Source: an uncultured Tateyamaria sp.
Lineage (GTDB): Bacteria > Pseudomonadota > Alphaproteobacteria > Rhodobacterales > Rhodobacteraceae
DNA: 64,000 nt
Assembly: GCF_947503385.1 (NCBI RefSeq)
Contig: NZ_CANNDO010000006.1
Location: 163,186-227,185, forward strand
Direction of reading: 5' to 3'
Below the pieces are notes generated by a model. The model searched no databases, was not told where the DNA came from, and worked only from the letters and a program-made list of their open reading frames with translations. Positions 1-7,959 of this stretch are shown piece after piece; position 1 is the first letter of the stretch; the number at the start of each line of letters is the position of its first letter. Position numbers and translations under genes: made by a program.

Positions 1-207
1 GGAGGGGAAACCTGGTCGAATGTCGGAGGCATCACCCTACTGCAGAACTCTGTTTGAGCGGTGCCTCAGAAAAGCTGTGCGCAGCCCAATACGGACATTC
101 ATCTAGCGACCACAGGCGGCCTGGATGCGGACGTTGCTGACGTTCGCTGCTGTTGCGCCAAGGTCCGCTTTGGCTGCCTACTTATCATAGACAAACCTGA
201 ATTTGGG
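1..207. other. left-edge noncoding sequence
   Basis: No convincing gene is seen here; short open frames lack ribosome binding sites. The segment carries the word GCGCCAAGGTC at 155-165, which recurs at 1833-1843 on the far side of the next gene. Composition is intermediate between the AT-rich genes to the right and the GC-rich core. Confidence 0.5.
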
Positions 208-1656
208 CTACCTAGCAAGGAAGCCTTTGACACCGTTTCGAATTGAATCAAACCCAGTAAGATCGTTGGAGTAAACGATATGCCGAAGGTGACGAGTGTC
301 AAATGGGATATCACCTGTGCTTTGAGTTAGTAGTAGAATCTTCTTTCCAAGTGTGTGGCCAATACCAAGCTCGTAGTACACATTTGGGTTCTTACCCGTC
401 ACGTCTGCTATCATGAATTCTGACTTCACGATAGCATTCCAAACGTCCTCCATTACGTTCTCGCCATGCATTTCATCTGCTCGAATCGTAGATATGCCTT
501 CGTCTGCGAGAACTTCTTTGAGAATTTTGGATACAGTGTCTGACCAGTTTTCGCCAAACGGCATTATTACGAAACAGGTGGACTTGTTAATTCCCGTGTC
601 GCGTCCAGAGAAAATGGGGTCAACTATCATACTGTTTATCCTTCGCTGGTGAAGATATCGAGCCAGTGGCGAGAAGTTTCGACACGCTCGAGAGACAAGC
701 GTTGCCCCATAACCGAAGCTAGAGTGGGATACCGAGTCGAAGACAAATACAAGTACCCCAAGAACTTCGTTGTCATAAACTACCGGGGAAAGCGTTATCC
801 GATCATACTCCCCGAACCCTATCGATGAAATCGAAGATAGTGCGTTGCAAAAGGCGCTGTGCAGTTCTGAGTTTTGCTCGATGTGTTTATGTCCGCTGTG
901 CCTGATATCACCGAAGTACCGCTCGAACTCATCCTCTCGCGAGAACTTTAGCCTTTTGCCTCCAATAATGTATGGGCGCTCTCGTTTTTTCGGAGCGTTC
1001 AGCGTCGCATACTCTAGAAACACAGAATCCGTGTCGATCACCGCAAAAGCACATAGCTTTGCCCCCAAAGACTTCGCGAGTATCCTAGTTAGTTTGATGG
1101 CAAAAGTTCCCGGAAGGATCGATTGGTCCCGCGCCATCTGATACAAGCTTTCCACATCCGACAGGCCGCGCTCGACAGACTTGGAAACCATTTCCTTCTT
1201 CGAAGATATAAAGTCGTTCACTAAAAAGTCGCAGAATGCCTTTACGGCAAAAGCTTCGGTCTCATCGGCAGGTTCAATATAAGCTACAACTTGGGCCTTG
1301 TAGCCATCGCTGGTGGATGTCAAAAATCCGGGATCGAGTTGCGTAGCTTTGGAGTGGATTGCGACAAGATTGTCCATCGACTGAAGGTCGCTTATCGGCC
1401 TCGGAATGTGTCCTCCGCCATCCGTCAAGCTATAGAAAACGTCACCCTCCCCACTTCGAGTTCGGATAATGATCTTTTCAATGCCAAGCCTATCTACAAC
1501 GTTCTTATTGTAGCGATGAAAGTTTAATACGGCAGAACTAAGCGGATCGCCATGAACAGCAGCAGAACTGCTTCGACTAAGACGAGTTCTGTCACGTGCC
1601 AAAAAATGTAATAGGTTTGTGACTTCTATTGGCACTTTGGCGCATCCAAGCTTCAT
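208..1656 (-). CDS. GAF domain protein with C-terminal TIR-like / nucleoside deoxyribosyltransferase-like domain
   Basis: The protein (482 residues from the start chosen here) has a poorly characterised N-terminal region, a GAF-like sensor fold around residues 180-315, and a C-terminal Rossmann-type domain at about 358-482. That last domain carries FVIMPFGE (362-369), RADE (392-395) and DVTGKNPNVYYELG (418-431), the signature of a large bacterial family usually described as TIR-like or deoxyribosyltransferase-like; the conserved Glu429 sits where such folds place their catalytic acid. Related domains cleave nucleotides or bind them in defence proteins, but the activity here is inference. The ATG at 1654-1656 is preferred; the frame stays open up to 1839, but the extra 61 codons read through repeat-like intergenic DNA. 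The gene lies on the same strand as the NACHT gene upstream and is similarly AT-richer than the core. No transmembrane segment is seen. Confidence 0.72.
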   Translation of the reverse strand: MKLGCAKVPIEVTNLLHFLARDRTRLSRSSSAAVHGDPLSSAVLNFHRYNKNVVDRLGIEKIIIRTRSGEGDVFYSLTDGGGHIPRPISDLQSMDNLVAIHSKATQLDPGFLTSTSDGYKAQVVAYIEPADETEAFAVKAFCDFLVNDFISSKKEMVSKSVERGLSDVESLYQMARDQSILPGTFAIKLTRILAKSLGAKLCAFAVIDTDSVFLEYATLNAPKKRERPYIIGGKRLKFSREDEFERYFGDIRHSGHKHIEQNSELHSAFCNALSSISSIGFGEYDRITLSPVVYDNEVLGVLVFVFDSVSHSSFGYGATLVSRACRNFSPLARYLHQRRINSMIVDPIFSGRDTGINKSTCFVIMPFGENWSDTVSKILKEVLADEGISTIRADEMHGENVMEDVWNAIVKSEFMIADVTGKNPNVYYELGIGHTLGKKILLLTQSTGDIPFDTRHLRHIVYSNDLTGFDSIRNGVKGFLAR

Positions 1657-2161
1657 AGTTTCTGGAGTCAGTGTATCTTCTGCGCTTTGGTTGGCAATCG
1701 CTGGTTGCCGATTGCAGTAGAAATACCTCAACGGTGACTGGCACGTTTGGTTCGCAAAACCCGCAACGCAGACATCTGTAAGTGACGCAGCATCCAGAAG
1801 TATGGGCTCTGTCCCGACATTGGCTGCATACCGCGCCAAGGTCGGCGCGCAGCCCGAAGCGGACTTTGCGAGGAGAGCAGAGTCGGCATGTGTTGCAGAG
1901 GGCCGTGTGGGAGCCGGTCATTCGCCGCATGTGCGATAGCGCTCTAAAACGCATACGGAAGCGGACGTTCAGTTTCCATAGAACTCGCACAGCACTCTAT
2001 ACGGGAGCAAGTCGGCTTCGAACTCATGGTTACGAGGCTGCAAAGAACACGTATCGCGTAGAACCTGCATTGGCTGGAAACGGCCATCCGTAAGGACTGT
2101 CGTCAATCGCGACTATTTCCAAGCGTCTTACAATAGCGTGCAACCTGTGAGTACACAATTG
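1657..2161. other. intergenic region between the two defence-like genes
   Basis: About 500 bases without a supportable gene. The part around 1810-2000 is GC-richer than its neighbours and contains words such as GCGCCAAGGTC (1833-1843) and several GCGGAC repeats that resemble the left-edge segment. It probably carries the promoter of the TIR-like gene and the 3' end of the NACHT transcript, but no clear promoter or terminator was recognised. Confidence 0.45.
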
Positions 2162-4489
2162 CTAAGCCTGTAAAATTCGACGCGCAAATTTTGGGCTCGG
2201 ACTTTCCAAAAAGCGTCTGACCTCGGCCGATTTCCCCGAAACGGACTTCCAGATAGTATCGTTTGCCACACCTGGAACTTGAACAATAAAGCCTGTTTTT
2301 TCAAGGGTCCTAATTACTGACTTGACCTCATCATGTAGATGAGGCGCATTACCACTTAGTAAGGCCTTCTCAACACGAGGGCCAGACTGCTCATATGTCT
2401 TCCTTAGGACATCATAAACAATCTGTTCAGCAACGTTCTTAAAAGTCATTTTTTGCTCAACTAGGTCAGACTCCCGATTAACTGCTAACTCTACTTCACA
2501 ACCGCTCATAGACCCAAACTTGAGAGCTTGACTTCCTACCGCTAAAATCTGCTCACATACACATTCAGAAAATACTGGCAGTAGGCTGTCATCCTCGACA
2601 TAGTCAAAAATGATTTTTTCAAAATAACAATTATGAAATTGAATCCGTGAATAGTTTTCTCTAACTTTTTCCAAAATAAGAGTGCTTACATCACAGTTGG
2701 AAATCTCAATGTGTGCACCCTTGTAGGGAGTGCCAAAATAGATCATCGAGTGTAAGAGGTCGAGTTGTGAGTGATTGTCTTGAGATTTATTGTTAATGAA
2801 CGATAGAAAAGGAGAGCATTTGTCGGCGTCAAAAACGACTTCACTAAGCGTTTCAATTCCGGCAATGCCAAGCGGGTTTTTAATGCCAACATACGCGTTA
2901 AGTCGAAAATCTGCATAGTCTTGGAATAAGTTACTTAAATAGGTGGCTGAACAAACGTCCACGAAGTCAGGAGACATAAAATTCTTGGACTCGATTGATA
3001 CCTGCGGCGAGTTGCGCGTGCTAGCTTCAAATCTCATCGACTCAGCTTGAACAAGGCCGGGAAGTCGCATCAACTCACCGAGTACAACGCCTTCTGGTTC
3101 ATCGCCAAAAACATTCCGATAGGTTTCTGTAAGATCTGTAGTCGTGATAGGGCCAACTCCACTCCCACGCTTTCTAGCCACTGTAGCCAATTCACCATAA
3201 ATCTCCAGAAGGTCCTTTTTTATCAACGGCAACATATCGATTTGATCGACTTCCCGTTGACAAAATCTGTCAAGTAACAGTTTCCAACCAACGGAAGCAT
3301 CAAGTGTAGATATTTCGCCTAGACTTTTTCTGGAATCCAAAACGGCCAGATAGCCAAGCAACAAGGGGCGTCTAGGTAACCAGTCAGGCGGTTGAAAGTT
3401 TGCATTATACTTTTGAAGAAAACGGGTCAGTTCTACTTCAGTTGCAATGTCGCTGAGCTCCAGTTGTTCCCAACTTTCATTCACGCCCAAGCAAGCCTTG
3501 GCCTCTTCAAAGGTCGGGAAGAAGTGCGATCTTCCAGCAATTACTATTACTGCATTTTCAGGGCTTTCAGAAACAAGTCTTCTAACTACCAATAGCGCTT
3601 GCCGTCGAATATCAAAGTACTTTTCATCTCTTCGCAGTGAGAGGCGGGGGACCATCTCATCGAAACCATCAATCAAAAGCGTGACATAACCTGCTCGCCA
3701 GGCACGTATCAGCGGTTCCCCAAGATCTCTGACACCAATCCTATCAGCATGCCTTCGCAACGCTTCGTCTGGTGACTCCAGGTTTGCGAAATCTCTTAGG
3801 TTAAGTGCAACAGGAAACGTCTCTTTTCGTCCAGAGGTGTGTGCCTTTGCGAGATGAAGGAATAACTCCCTCATGTGCATGCTCTTGCCAGTGCCAAAAT
3901 CACCCAATAAGAGAACGCGATTTACAGACCCTTTATCAATCCACGATTTCAGAACATCGAGCTGAATTGGTTTTTTCTTCTTTCCGTTGCCAATTCTTGA
4001 TAAACTTGTTTGGACAAAGAAATCGGTTTCAAAATCCTGGCTTTCACGAAATAAATCTACGGCACTTCCAAAGCGATAGTGTGATCGCGCAGATAGATAT
4101 TTTGCGCTATCGATGACACGCGAAACAAACTGTCTATAGCTTTGATGCCTGATATTGCTTGGGTAAGTTCGTAGTAGCTCTCTCTGCTCAGGTGCAAGAT
4201 CGAATTTAGTGATGAACCATCCTGTAATTGGTTTTGATCCCCGAAATTCCCTTTGCAACTCAGAGATACGTTTCCGAAGCTTGTCAAGGTCATGGGCAGC
4301 TTTCGACTTTTTCTGTGAGACGGTAACCTCAACGACGTGTACAACTAGATCAGTTTCATAGTACCCATCGTGTTCGATCCCGTCGATAATGTAATTGATC
4401 CTCCGGTCTGAATATGGGCTAAAAATCTGATCACAGATTCTGATGATCTGAGCTTCGAAGTTCTTTTCATCGAGTAGTGCTTTGTCCAC
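2162..4489 (-). CDS. NACHT-domain NTPase with possible nuclease-like N-terminus (bacterial NLR-like)
   Basis: A 775-residue STAND-type P-loop NTPase. Walker A is GDFGTGKS (196-203) and Walker B is LLIDGFDE (271-278); the D-G-F-D-E form of Walker B is typical of NACHT domains. Residues 1-130 look like a restriction-endonuclease-like fold: acidic residues at 41-47, then VVEVTVSQKK at 52-61. The canonical ExK is not exact (E-V-T with lysines displaced to 60-61), so nuclease activity is uncertain. After the NTPase come helical sequence, a short stretch resembling pentapeptide or leucine repeats (about 590-660), and a winged-helix-like tail. Bacterial NACHT proteins of this layout are known to protect against phage, the N-terminus acting as effector and the C-terminus as sensor; that role is inferred. 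Base composition is clearly more AT-rich than the core genes, indicating horizontal origin. Confidence 0.8.
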   Translation of the reverse strand: MDKALLDEKNFEAQIIRICDQIFSPYSDRRINYIIDGIEHDGYYETDLVVHVVEVTVSQKKSKAAHDLDKLRKRISELQREFRGSKPITGWFITKFDLAPEQRELLRTYPSNIRHQSYRQFVSRVIDSAKYLSARSHYRFGSAVDLFRESQDFETDFFVQTSLSRIGNGKKKKPIQLDVLKSWIDKGSVNRVLLLGDFGTGKSMHMRELFLHLAKAHTSGRKETFPVALNLRDFANLESPDEALRRHADRIGVRDLGEPLIRAWRAGYVTLLIDGFDEMVPRLSLRRDEKYFDIRRQALLVVRRLVSESPENAVIVIAGRSHFFPTFEEAKACLGVNESWEQLELSDIATEVELTRFLQKYNANFQPPDWLPRRPLLLGYLAVLDSRKSLGEISTLDASVGWKLLLDRFCQREVDQIDMLPLIKKDLLEIYGELATVARKRGSGVGPITTTDLTETYRNVFGDEPEGVVLGELMRLPGLVQAESMRFEASTRNSPQVSIESKNFMSPDFVDVCSATYLSNLFQDYADFRLNAYVGIKNPLGIAGIETLSEVVFDADKCSPFLSFINNKSQDNHSQLDLLHSMIYFGTPYKGAHIEISNCDVSTLILEKVRENYSRIQFHNCYFEKIIFDYVEDDSLLPVFSECVCEQILAVGSQALKFGSMSGCEVELAVNRESDLVEQKMTFKNVAEQIVYDVLRKTYEQSGPRVEKALLSGNAPHLHDEVKSVIRTLEKTGFIVQVPGVANDTIWKSVSGKSAEVRRFLESPSPKFARRILQA

Positions 4490-5008
4490 GTTTCTCTCAT
4501 TGGCATCTACAGGTTCAGTTGGCGTTATGCTCAGTCGACATGCTTGTCGGACAATTGTCTTGAGTCAAACTGTTTAGGTCGACTTCCAGTCTACTTTTTT
4601 GATCGCTGTGCTAGCGCTCTAGAGAAGTTGGCTCTTCGATGAATAGTAGAATGTACCTTGCGACTGCGTCCTTGGAGTTGTTGTGCTTCGCGAGCAAAGC
4701 GCAGGAGCTGCCGTTCGTTTTCATTGAACGAATGACCGTATAGGAGACGCAGCGACATTCCCTGCAGAGAGGCGGCGAGTTTCCGCAACCGGGTGCGCTC
4801 GCCTCAAGTCAATCCCAAAGTTCGCAACTTTGCAAAGCCCGCTTTCTGCGCAAAACGCATTGCGGGATTGTTGTGGAATTTGCGCACTGGAACGATATCC
4901 CGTCTTCGCTGAGGTAAACTTACGCAACCCTAGAAAGCTGACCTAATACGCTGGTTTTATTGCTGAATTTTGGTACGGTGACCCCGACAATCCAAAGGGG
5001 GTTTGCAC
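4490..5008. other. intergenic region upstream of the NACHT gene
   Basis: About 520 bases lacking a supportable gene. It separates the divergent NACHT gene and small-gene cluster and must hold both promoters. The left 100 bases are AT-rich like the NACHT gene, while 4620-4930 is mixed and reminiscent of the 1810-2000 segment. A good ribosome binding site (AAGGGGG at about 4995-5001) precedes the next gene. Confidence 0.45.
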
Positions 5009-5527
5009 ATGCTTTCGATCACACAAGCCACCCAGCTTTTGGCTGAGATTTATGACGTCCCTGAAAGCGGTCTCATGACGACAAAGGACGCGCTGCGCCG
5101 ATCCGGCATGTTCCCGACCGCACAAGGTCGGTCGATCCCGCCTACAACGCCTGTACGCATTGCCCTGTTGATTATTGGTCTGGGCGTCACCTATCCCGAA
5201 CGTATCGCCGAACTCGCGGACCTGCGCCGCTTCGTTTACCGGCCCGGTGACATGACCGCGCAAGTGACACTGGGTGACGTGTTGTCTGAAATCGTCAAAG
5301 GTCTGTTCGAGAACCCCGGCAAGGCCGTCGACATGCACCTGATTATGACCGCCACAGAGGCCCCGTGGGCGACGCTACAGGGGCCGTCAGGCGTCGTGAT
5401 GCAGTTCGGGGAGGTCGGCAACGGCGGAGGCTTTGTGACGCGTCAGGCAACCGTTTCCTTGGCCCCCTTGGCGTTGTTCTGCGAAGCCGCGCGCAACTTA
5501 TCGCACCCGTACAGTGTCACCGGATGA
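5009..5527 (+). CDS. hypothetical protein, first gene of a coupled small-gene cluster
   Basis: A 172-residue soluble protein that I do not assign to a named family. It has no signal peptide or membrane segment. The N-terminal 50 residues are helical and look like a DNA- or protein-binding module; the remainder is mixed alpha/beta with a glycine-rich stretch (FGEVGNGGG). The ATG at 5009 is chosen because AAGGGGG lies about eight bases upstream; a TTG two codons earlier is less well placed. Its stop overlaps the start of the next gene in ATGA, so the two are translationally coupled. Proteins of this type tend to occur in integrated elements of Rhodobacteraceae, consistent with its place beside a tRNA-bounded island. 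Confidence 0.65.
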   Translation: MLSITQATQLLAEIYDVPESGLMTTKDALRRSGMFPTAQGRSIPPTTPVRIALLIIGLGVTYPERIAELADLRRFVYRPGDMTAQVTLGDVLSEIVKGLFENPGKAVDMHLIMTATEAPWATLQGPSGVVMQFGEVGNGGGFVTRQATVSLAPLALFCEAARNLSHPYSVTG

Positions 5528-5730
5528 TCCCGCCGCGCCTTCATATCTTGCCGGAAAGTCTCGACGTCCTGCGCGGGGCAAAGGCGATTGCCGGGTTTCT
5601 GAACACGACCCCGTCGCGTGTGTACCGTTTGCACCGTGCGAAACAGCTACCGTTGTTCACTGAAGGGGCAACGCTGTGTGGGCGCAAGACGACGCTCACG
5701 GCATGGATTGAACGGCAAGAGGTTGGGTGA
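5524..5730 (+). CDS. small excisionase/MerR-like DNA-binding protein
   Basis: A 68-residue protein whose core (GAKAIAGFLNTTPSRVYRLH, then a short wing and TLTAWIERQE) matches the winged helix-turn-helix pattern of excisionase-like and phage packaging-type DNA-binding proteins. The ATG overlaps the TGA of the preceding gene, which fixes the start although the frame is open further upstream. Such proteins often act as directionality factors or small regulators in integrated elements; which of these applies is not shown. It is followed after one base by another small gene, giving a tight three-gene unit. Confidence 0.68.
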   Translation: MIPPRLHILPESLDVLRGAKAIAGFLNTTPSRVYRLHRAKQLPLFTEGATLCGRKTTLTAWIERQEVG

Positions 5731-5731
5731 A

Positions 5732-5971
5732 ATGACTGTTGCGGAAAGCCTTGGTTTACACGAAAACCTTGCGGGCCTTTTGATGCGGATCGGAATAGCC
5801 CTGTCGAACCCTGCGTCGGATCGTAACGCCGCTGGGGCGGTCCTGCGCGACGAACAGTGCCGTGCAGCCCTTGCAACGCTTCAGGGGACGAGCGACGCGT
5901 TCTGTGACGCTCTAATCGAAACGTCGGACGCGATTGCAGCGGTCAACGCGGACCGTCGCAAGCTGAACTGA
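5732..5971 (+). CDS. hypothetical small protein, third gene of the cluster
   Basis: A 79-residue, mostly helical, acidic protein of unrecognised family with no membrane segment. Start ATG follows the previous stop by one base (TGA-A-ATG), so it is probably translated by reinitiation; the frame is open upstream but the extra codons overlap the HTH gene. The gene ends exactly where the convergent exported protein gene ends, leaving no intergenic space. Function is unknown; its coupling to an excisionase-like gene suggests it belongs to the same element. Confidence 0.58.
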   Translation: MTVAESLGLHENLAGLLMRIGIALSNPASDRNAAGAVLRDEQCRAALATLQGTSDAFCDALIETSDAIAAVNADRRKLN

Positions 5972-6700
5972 TCACCAGTTACACGTCTCGCGCAGTTCAG
6001 CCACGGCGTTTTCGACGCCCTGAATATTGAATGTCGCTGTGATCGGGTTTTCGTTGTAGGGCGTAAATCGCAGTGTCAGCTTCTCGCCGTCGAACATAGA
6101 CTTAATCACCGGTATCGAACGCCGTCCGTTCCAAAGGCCCAGAGCACGATTGTCGGTGCTGCCGATCATGTTCAGCCTCTGCGCTTTCTTGTCGTCCACT
6201 CGAAAGTCGACGCGTCCGAAGCCCTGTGTATCTGACATAAATTCACTTGTGTTTAGGATCAGTGAAGTCGTGTTCTCCATGCACCGGAGCAATACACTAG
6301 CGGTGATGCTGTTGCCGTAATTGTCCGATCCGACAACGCTGCGGTTTGTTGAAACAAGCACAATTTTGCTGTCGTCAATTGCGTTGGTACTCGTTCTGAT
6401 CGACCAGCGACCCGTGTTTTTTCCGTTCTTCGCGTCATTTGCTTTTGCGGCGCTCTCTGCAACCTTGCGAACGCACATAGCGTGCGTCTCGCCTTTGTTC
6501 GGAAACTGAACGTCACAGATTTCGGCACCGGCTATAGGTTCAGGTGCAGGTTTCGGTGTAGGCGACAGGGCTGTGTAACAGGTTAGCTTGTCAGCGTCGG
6601 TTTCTTTCGCAGCACATGCGTTCAACTGCGCGTCAGTCGCCCCGGCCAAGCCGGCACCGGCAACAGTACACAAGGCAATAGCTGCAATTGTCGTTCTCAT
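5972..6700 (-). CDS. exported VasI/TagO-like protein
   Basis: A 242-residue protein with a clear Sec signal peptide (residues 1-21, cleavage near AGLAGA). A short cysteine-containing segment (ACAAKETDADKLTCYTAL) is followed by a Pro-rich linker and a C-terminal domain of about 150 residues resembling VasI/TagO proteins linked to type VI secretion: an IDDSK start, a central LRCMENTT segment, RFTPYNENPITATF and a terminal cysteine in CNW. No other type VI secretion gene is in the window, so it is an orphan; such orphans are found in phage-like and accessory regions. GGGAAC just upstream of the ATG can serve as ribosome binding site. It is convergent with the small-gene cluster. Confidence 0.68.
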   Translation of the reverse strand: MRTTIAAIALCTVAGAGLAGATDAQLNACAAKETDADKLTCYTALSPTPKPAPEPIAGAEICDVQFPNKGETHAMCVRKVAESAAKANDAKNGKNTGRWSIRTSTNAIDDSKIVLVSTNRSVVGSDNYGNSITASVLLRCMENTTSLILNTSEFMSDTQGFGRVDFRVDDKKAQRLNMIGSTDNRALGLWNGRRSIPVIKSMFDGEKLTLRFTPYNENPITATFNIQGVENAVAELRETCNW

Positions 6701-7163
6701 GACGTTTGTTCCCTTCCGTACAACTCTTTATGGTTGCATTTCTGGCCGTGCACACGAACAGGATCAAGGTACTTGCGAGCAATACCGTTTGAACATGTGC
6801 TGCGTATCCAGTGATCCGAACAACCCATCAGCCATCTGCTGAAATACGTCTTCGATCATATCGAGCTTGGGCTTCAGCGTAGAATGCGAGCGGCGTTTGG
6901 TTTGCGCGAACGATCAGGGGAGGGGGGCAAATAATCGCAGACCCTTGCGGTCAACGACCGGCCCCCACTAGCAACGCGAATTTTTGTAAAAAATCGTCTT
7001 ATCACGCTTTGTGATGAAAATCGTCGATACATCACGCGTGGTGAATTGCAGTTCCGGGGGTGTTTCTCACTTTCAGTTCCGATGGCTGATTTTTCACCGA
7101 TTGTCGCGGTCCTGATCGACGCGGGACAATGCAGGTCGATCTATCAACAAAGGACCAACGGAC
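6701..7163. other. intergenic region with operator-like palindromes
   Basis: About 460 bases with no supportable gene. The left part contains the promoter region of the exported protein. The right part holds two ATCAC-N5-GTGA palindromes (separate entry) in an AT-rich stretch that looks like a promoter reading right toward the small gene at 7164. Confidence 0.5.
7001..7045. promoter_or_regulatory. pair of palindromic operator-like sites
   Basis: Site 1 at 7001-7015 is ATCAC-N5-GTGAT, a perfect 5-bp inverted repeat. Site 2 at 7031-7045 is ATCAC-N5-GTGAA, with one mismatch. Their starts are exactly 30 bp apart, about three helical turns, and each is preceded by AAAATCGTC (6990-6998 and 7017-7025). 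Two in-phase sites in front of a gene are typical of a dimeric phage- or plasmid-type repressor; the regulator is unidentified. Confidence 0.55.
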
Positions 7164-7316
7164 ATGGACCATATCGACCTCGACCGACTGCGCCGCGAAG
7201 TGAACGAACACATAGACGACGCCGACTTTGAACCTGTCGTCACTTCAATTTTGACAAACTCACCCGATGTGGCGCGAATGCTGATCGACTTTGCGATACG
7301 TGTTCTCGTGAAGTGA
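7164..7316 (+). CDS. very small hypothetical protein
   Basis: A 50-residue acidic protein (MDHIDLDRLRREV at its start, ending AIRVLVK) that looks like two amphipathic helices. AAGGA lies about nine bases before the ATG, which is the main reason for calling it. It lies downstream of the paired palindromes and so could be the gene they control. No family is recognised; it may be a small regulator or antitoxin-like protein, but nothing in the sequence proves that. Confidence 0.45.
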   Translation: MDHIDLDRLRREVNEHIDDADFEPVVTSILTNSPDVARMLIDFAIRVLVK

Positions 7317-7418
7317 TCGACAAGGGCGTGTAAACGCGCCTACAGAGGCCCTTGCGCTGATTGCCTTCCCGTATCCCCTGAAGCCGCGTGTGGCCGCTTC
7401 AGGGGGCGTGTGGTCGAA

Positions 7419-7586
7419 CTAGACCGGGTCGCACAAGACCCAAGCTATGCACTCGACAACGCATCCGATTTCATCGCGCTTGTCTTGCACGCGTTCAATC
7501 AGACCCATCGGGGTCGACAGCTCGCCGGTCGCATGTGCGTCGTGAAAGCGCCGCGCGTCAGCGCCGAAAAACACCACTTGTTTCAT
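7419..7586 (-). CDS. very small hypothetical protein
   Basis: A 55-residue protein beginning MKQVVFFGADARRFHDAH. The start is fixed by AAGGAAAA, six to eight bases before the ATG; a longer upstream reading lacks such a site. It has no signal peptide and no recognised domain. It follows another tiny gene on the same strand (ending at 7670), and both lie between the operator region and the tRNA gene, so they likely belong to the integrated element. Confidence 0.48.
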   Translation of the reverse strand: MKQVVFFGADARRFHDAHATGELSTPMGLIERVQDKRDEIGCVVECIAWVLCDPV

Positions 7587-7669
7587 TTCGATTTTCCTTG
7601 TGTTGCGGCGCGACATTGCGCCTGCAAAAGGGATTGCAGACGGCGGGGCACTTGTGCGGCGAAAGTTGT

Positions 7670-7828
7670 TTAGTCTCGATCCGGCGGTGGTATCTCGCGT
7701 CGTTCGGCCCAGTCTTTTACGACGCTGTAAATGTCCTGCGCGGTCGGGGTCGAACGCCATCTTTCGAGTTCAGCCAACGCGTCGCGCAAGTCGTCAGGGA
7801 CGAAGGTGGGCCATTTCGGTCCGTTCAA
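7670..7828 (-). CDS. very small hypothetical protein with TTG start
   Basis: A 52-residue protein (start MNGPKWPTFVPDDLRDAL, end REIPPPDRD). The codon pattern and the amphipathic helix LRDALAELERWRS look like a real protein. The only start with a ribosome binding site is TTG, eight bases after AGAGG; the frame closes at TAA shortly upstream. It precedes the 55-residue gene by about 80 bases on the same strand. Family not recognised. Confidence 0.45.
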   Translation of the reverse strand: MNGPKWPTFVPDDLRDALAELERWRSTPTAQDIYSVVKDWAERREIPPPDRD

Positions 7829-7959
7829 CTGATTTGCCTCTAACCGTTACGCGACGTCACTAAACGTCGCTCGCAATGGGTACAAAAGTGGACCTCAGGT
7901 GGACCTCGATCCATTTGGAAAAATATTTTCTATGATTTTCAATGTCTTAATGAAGTCTT

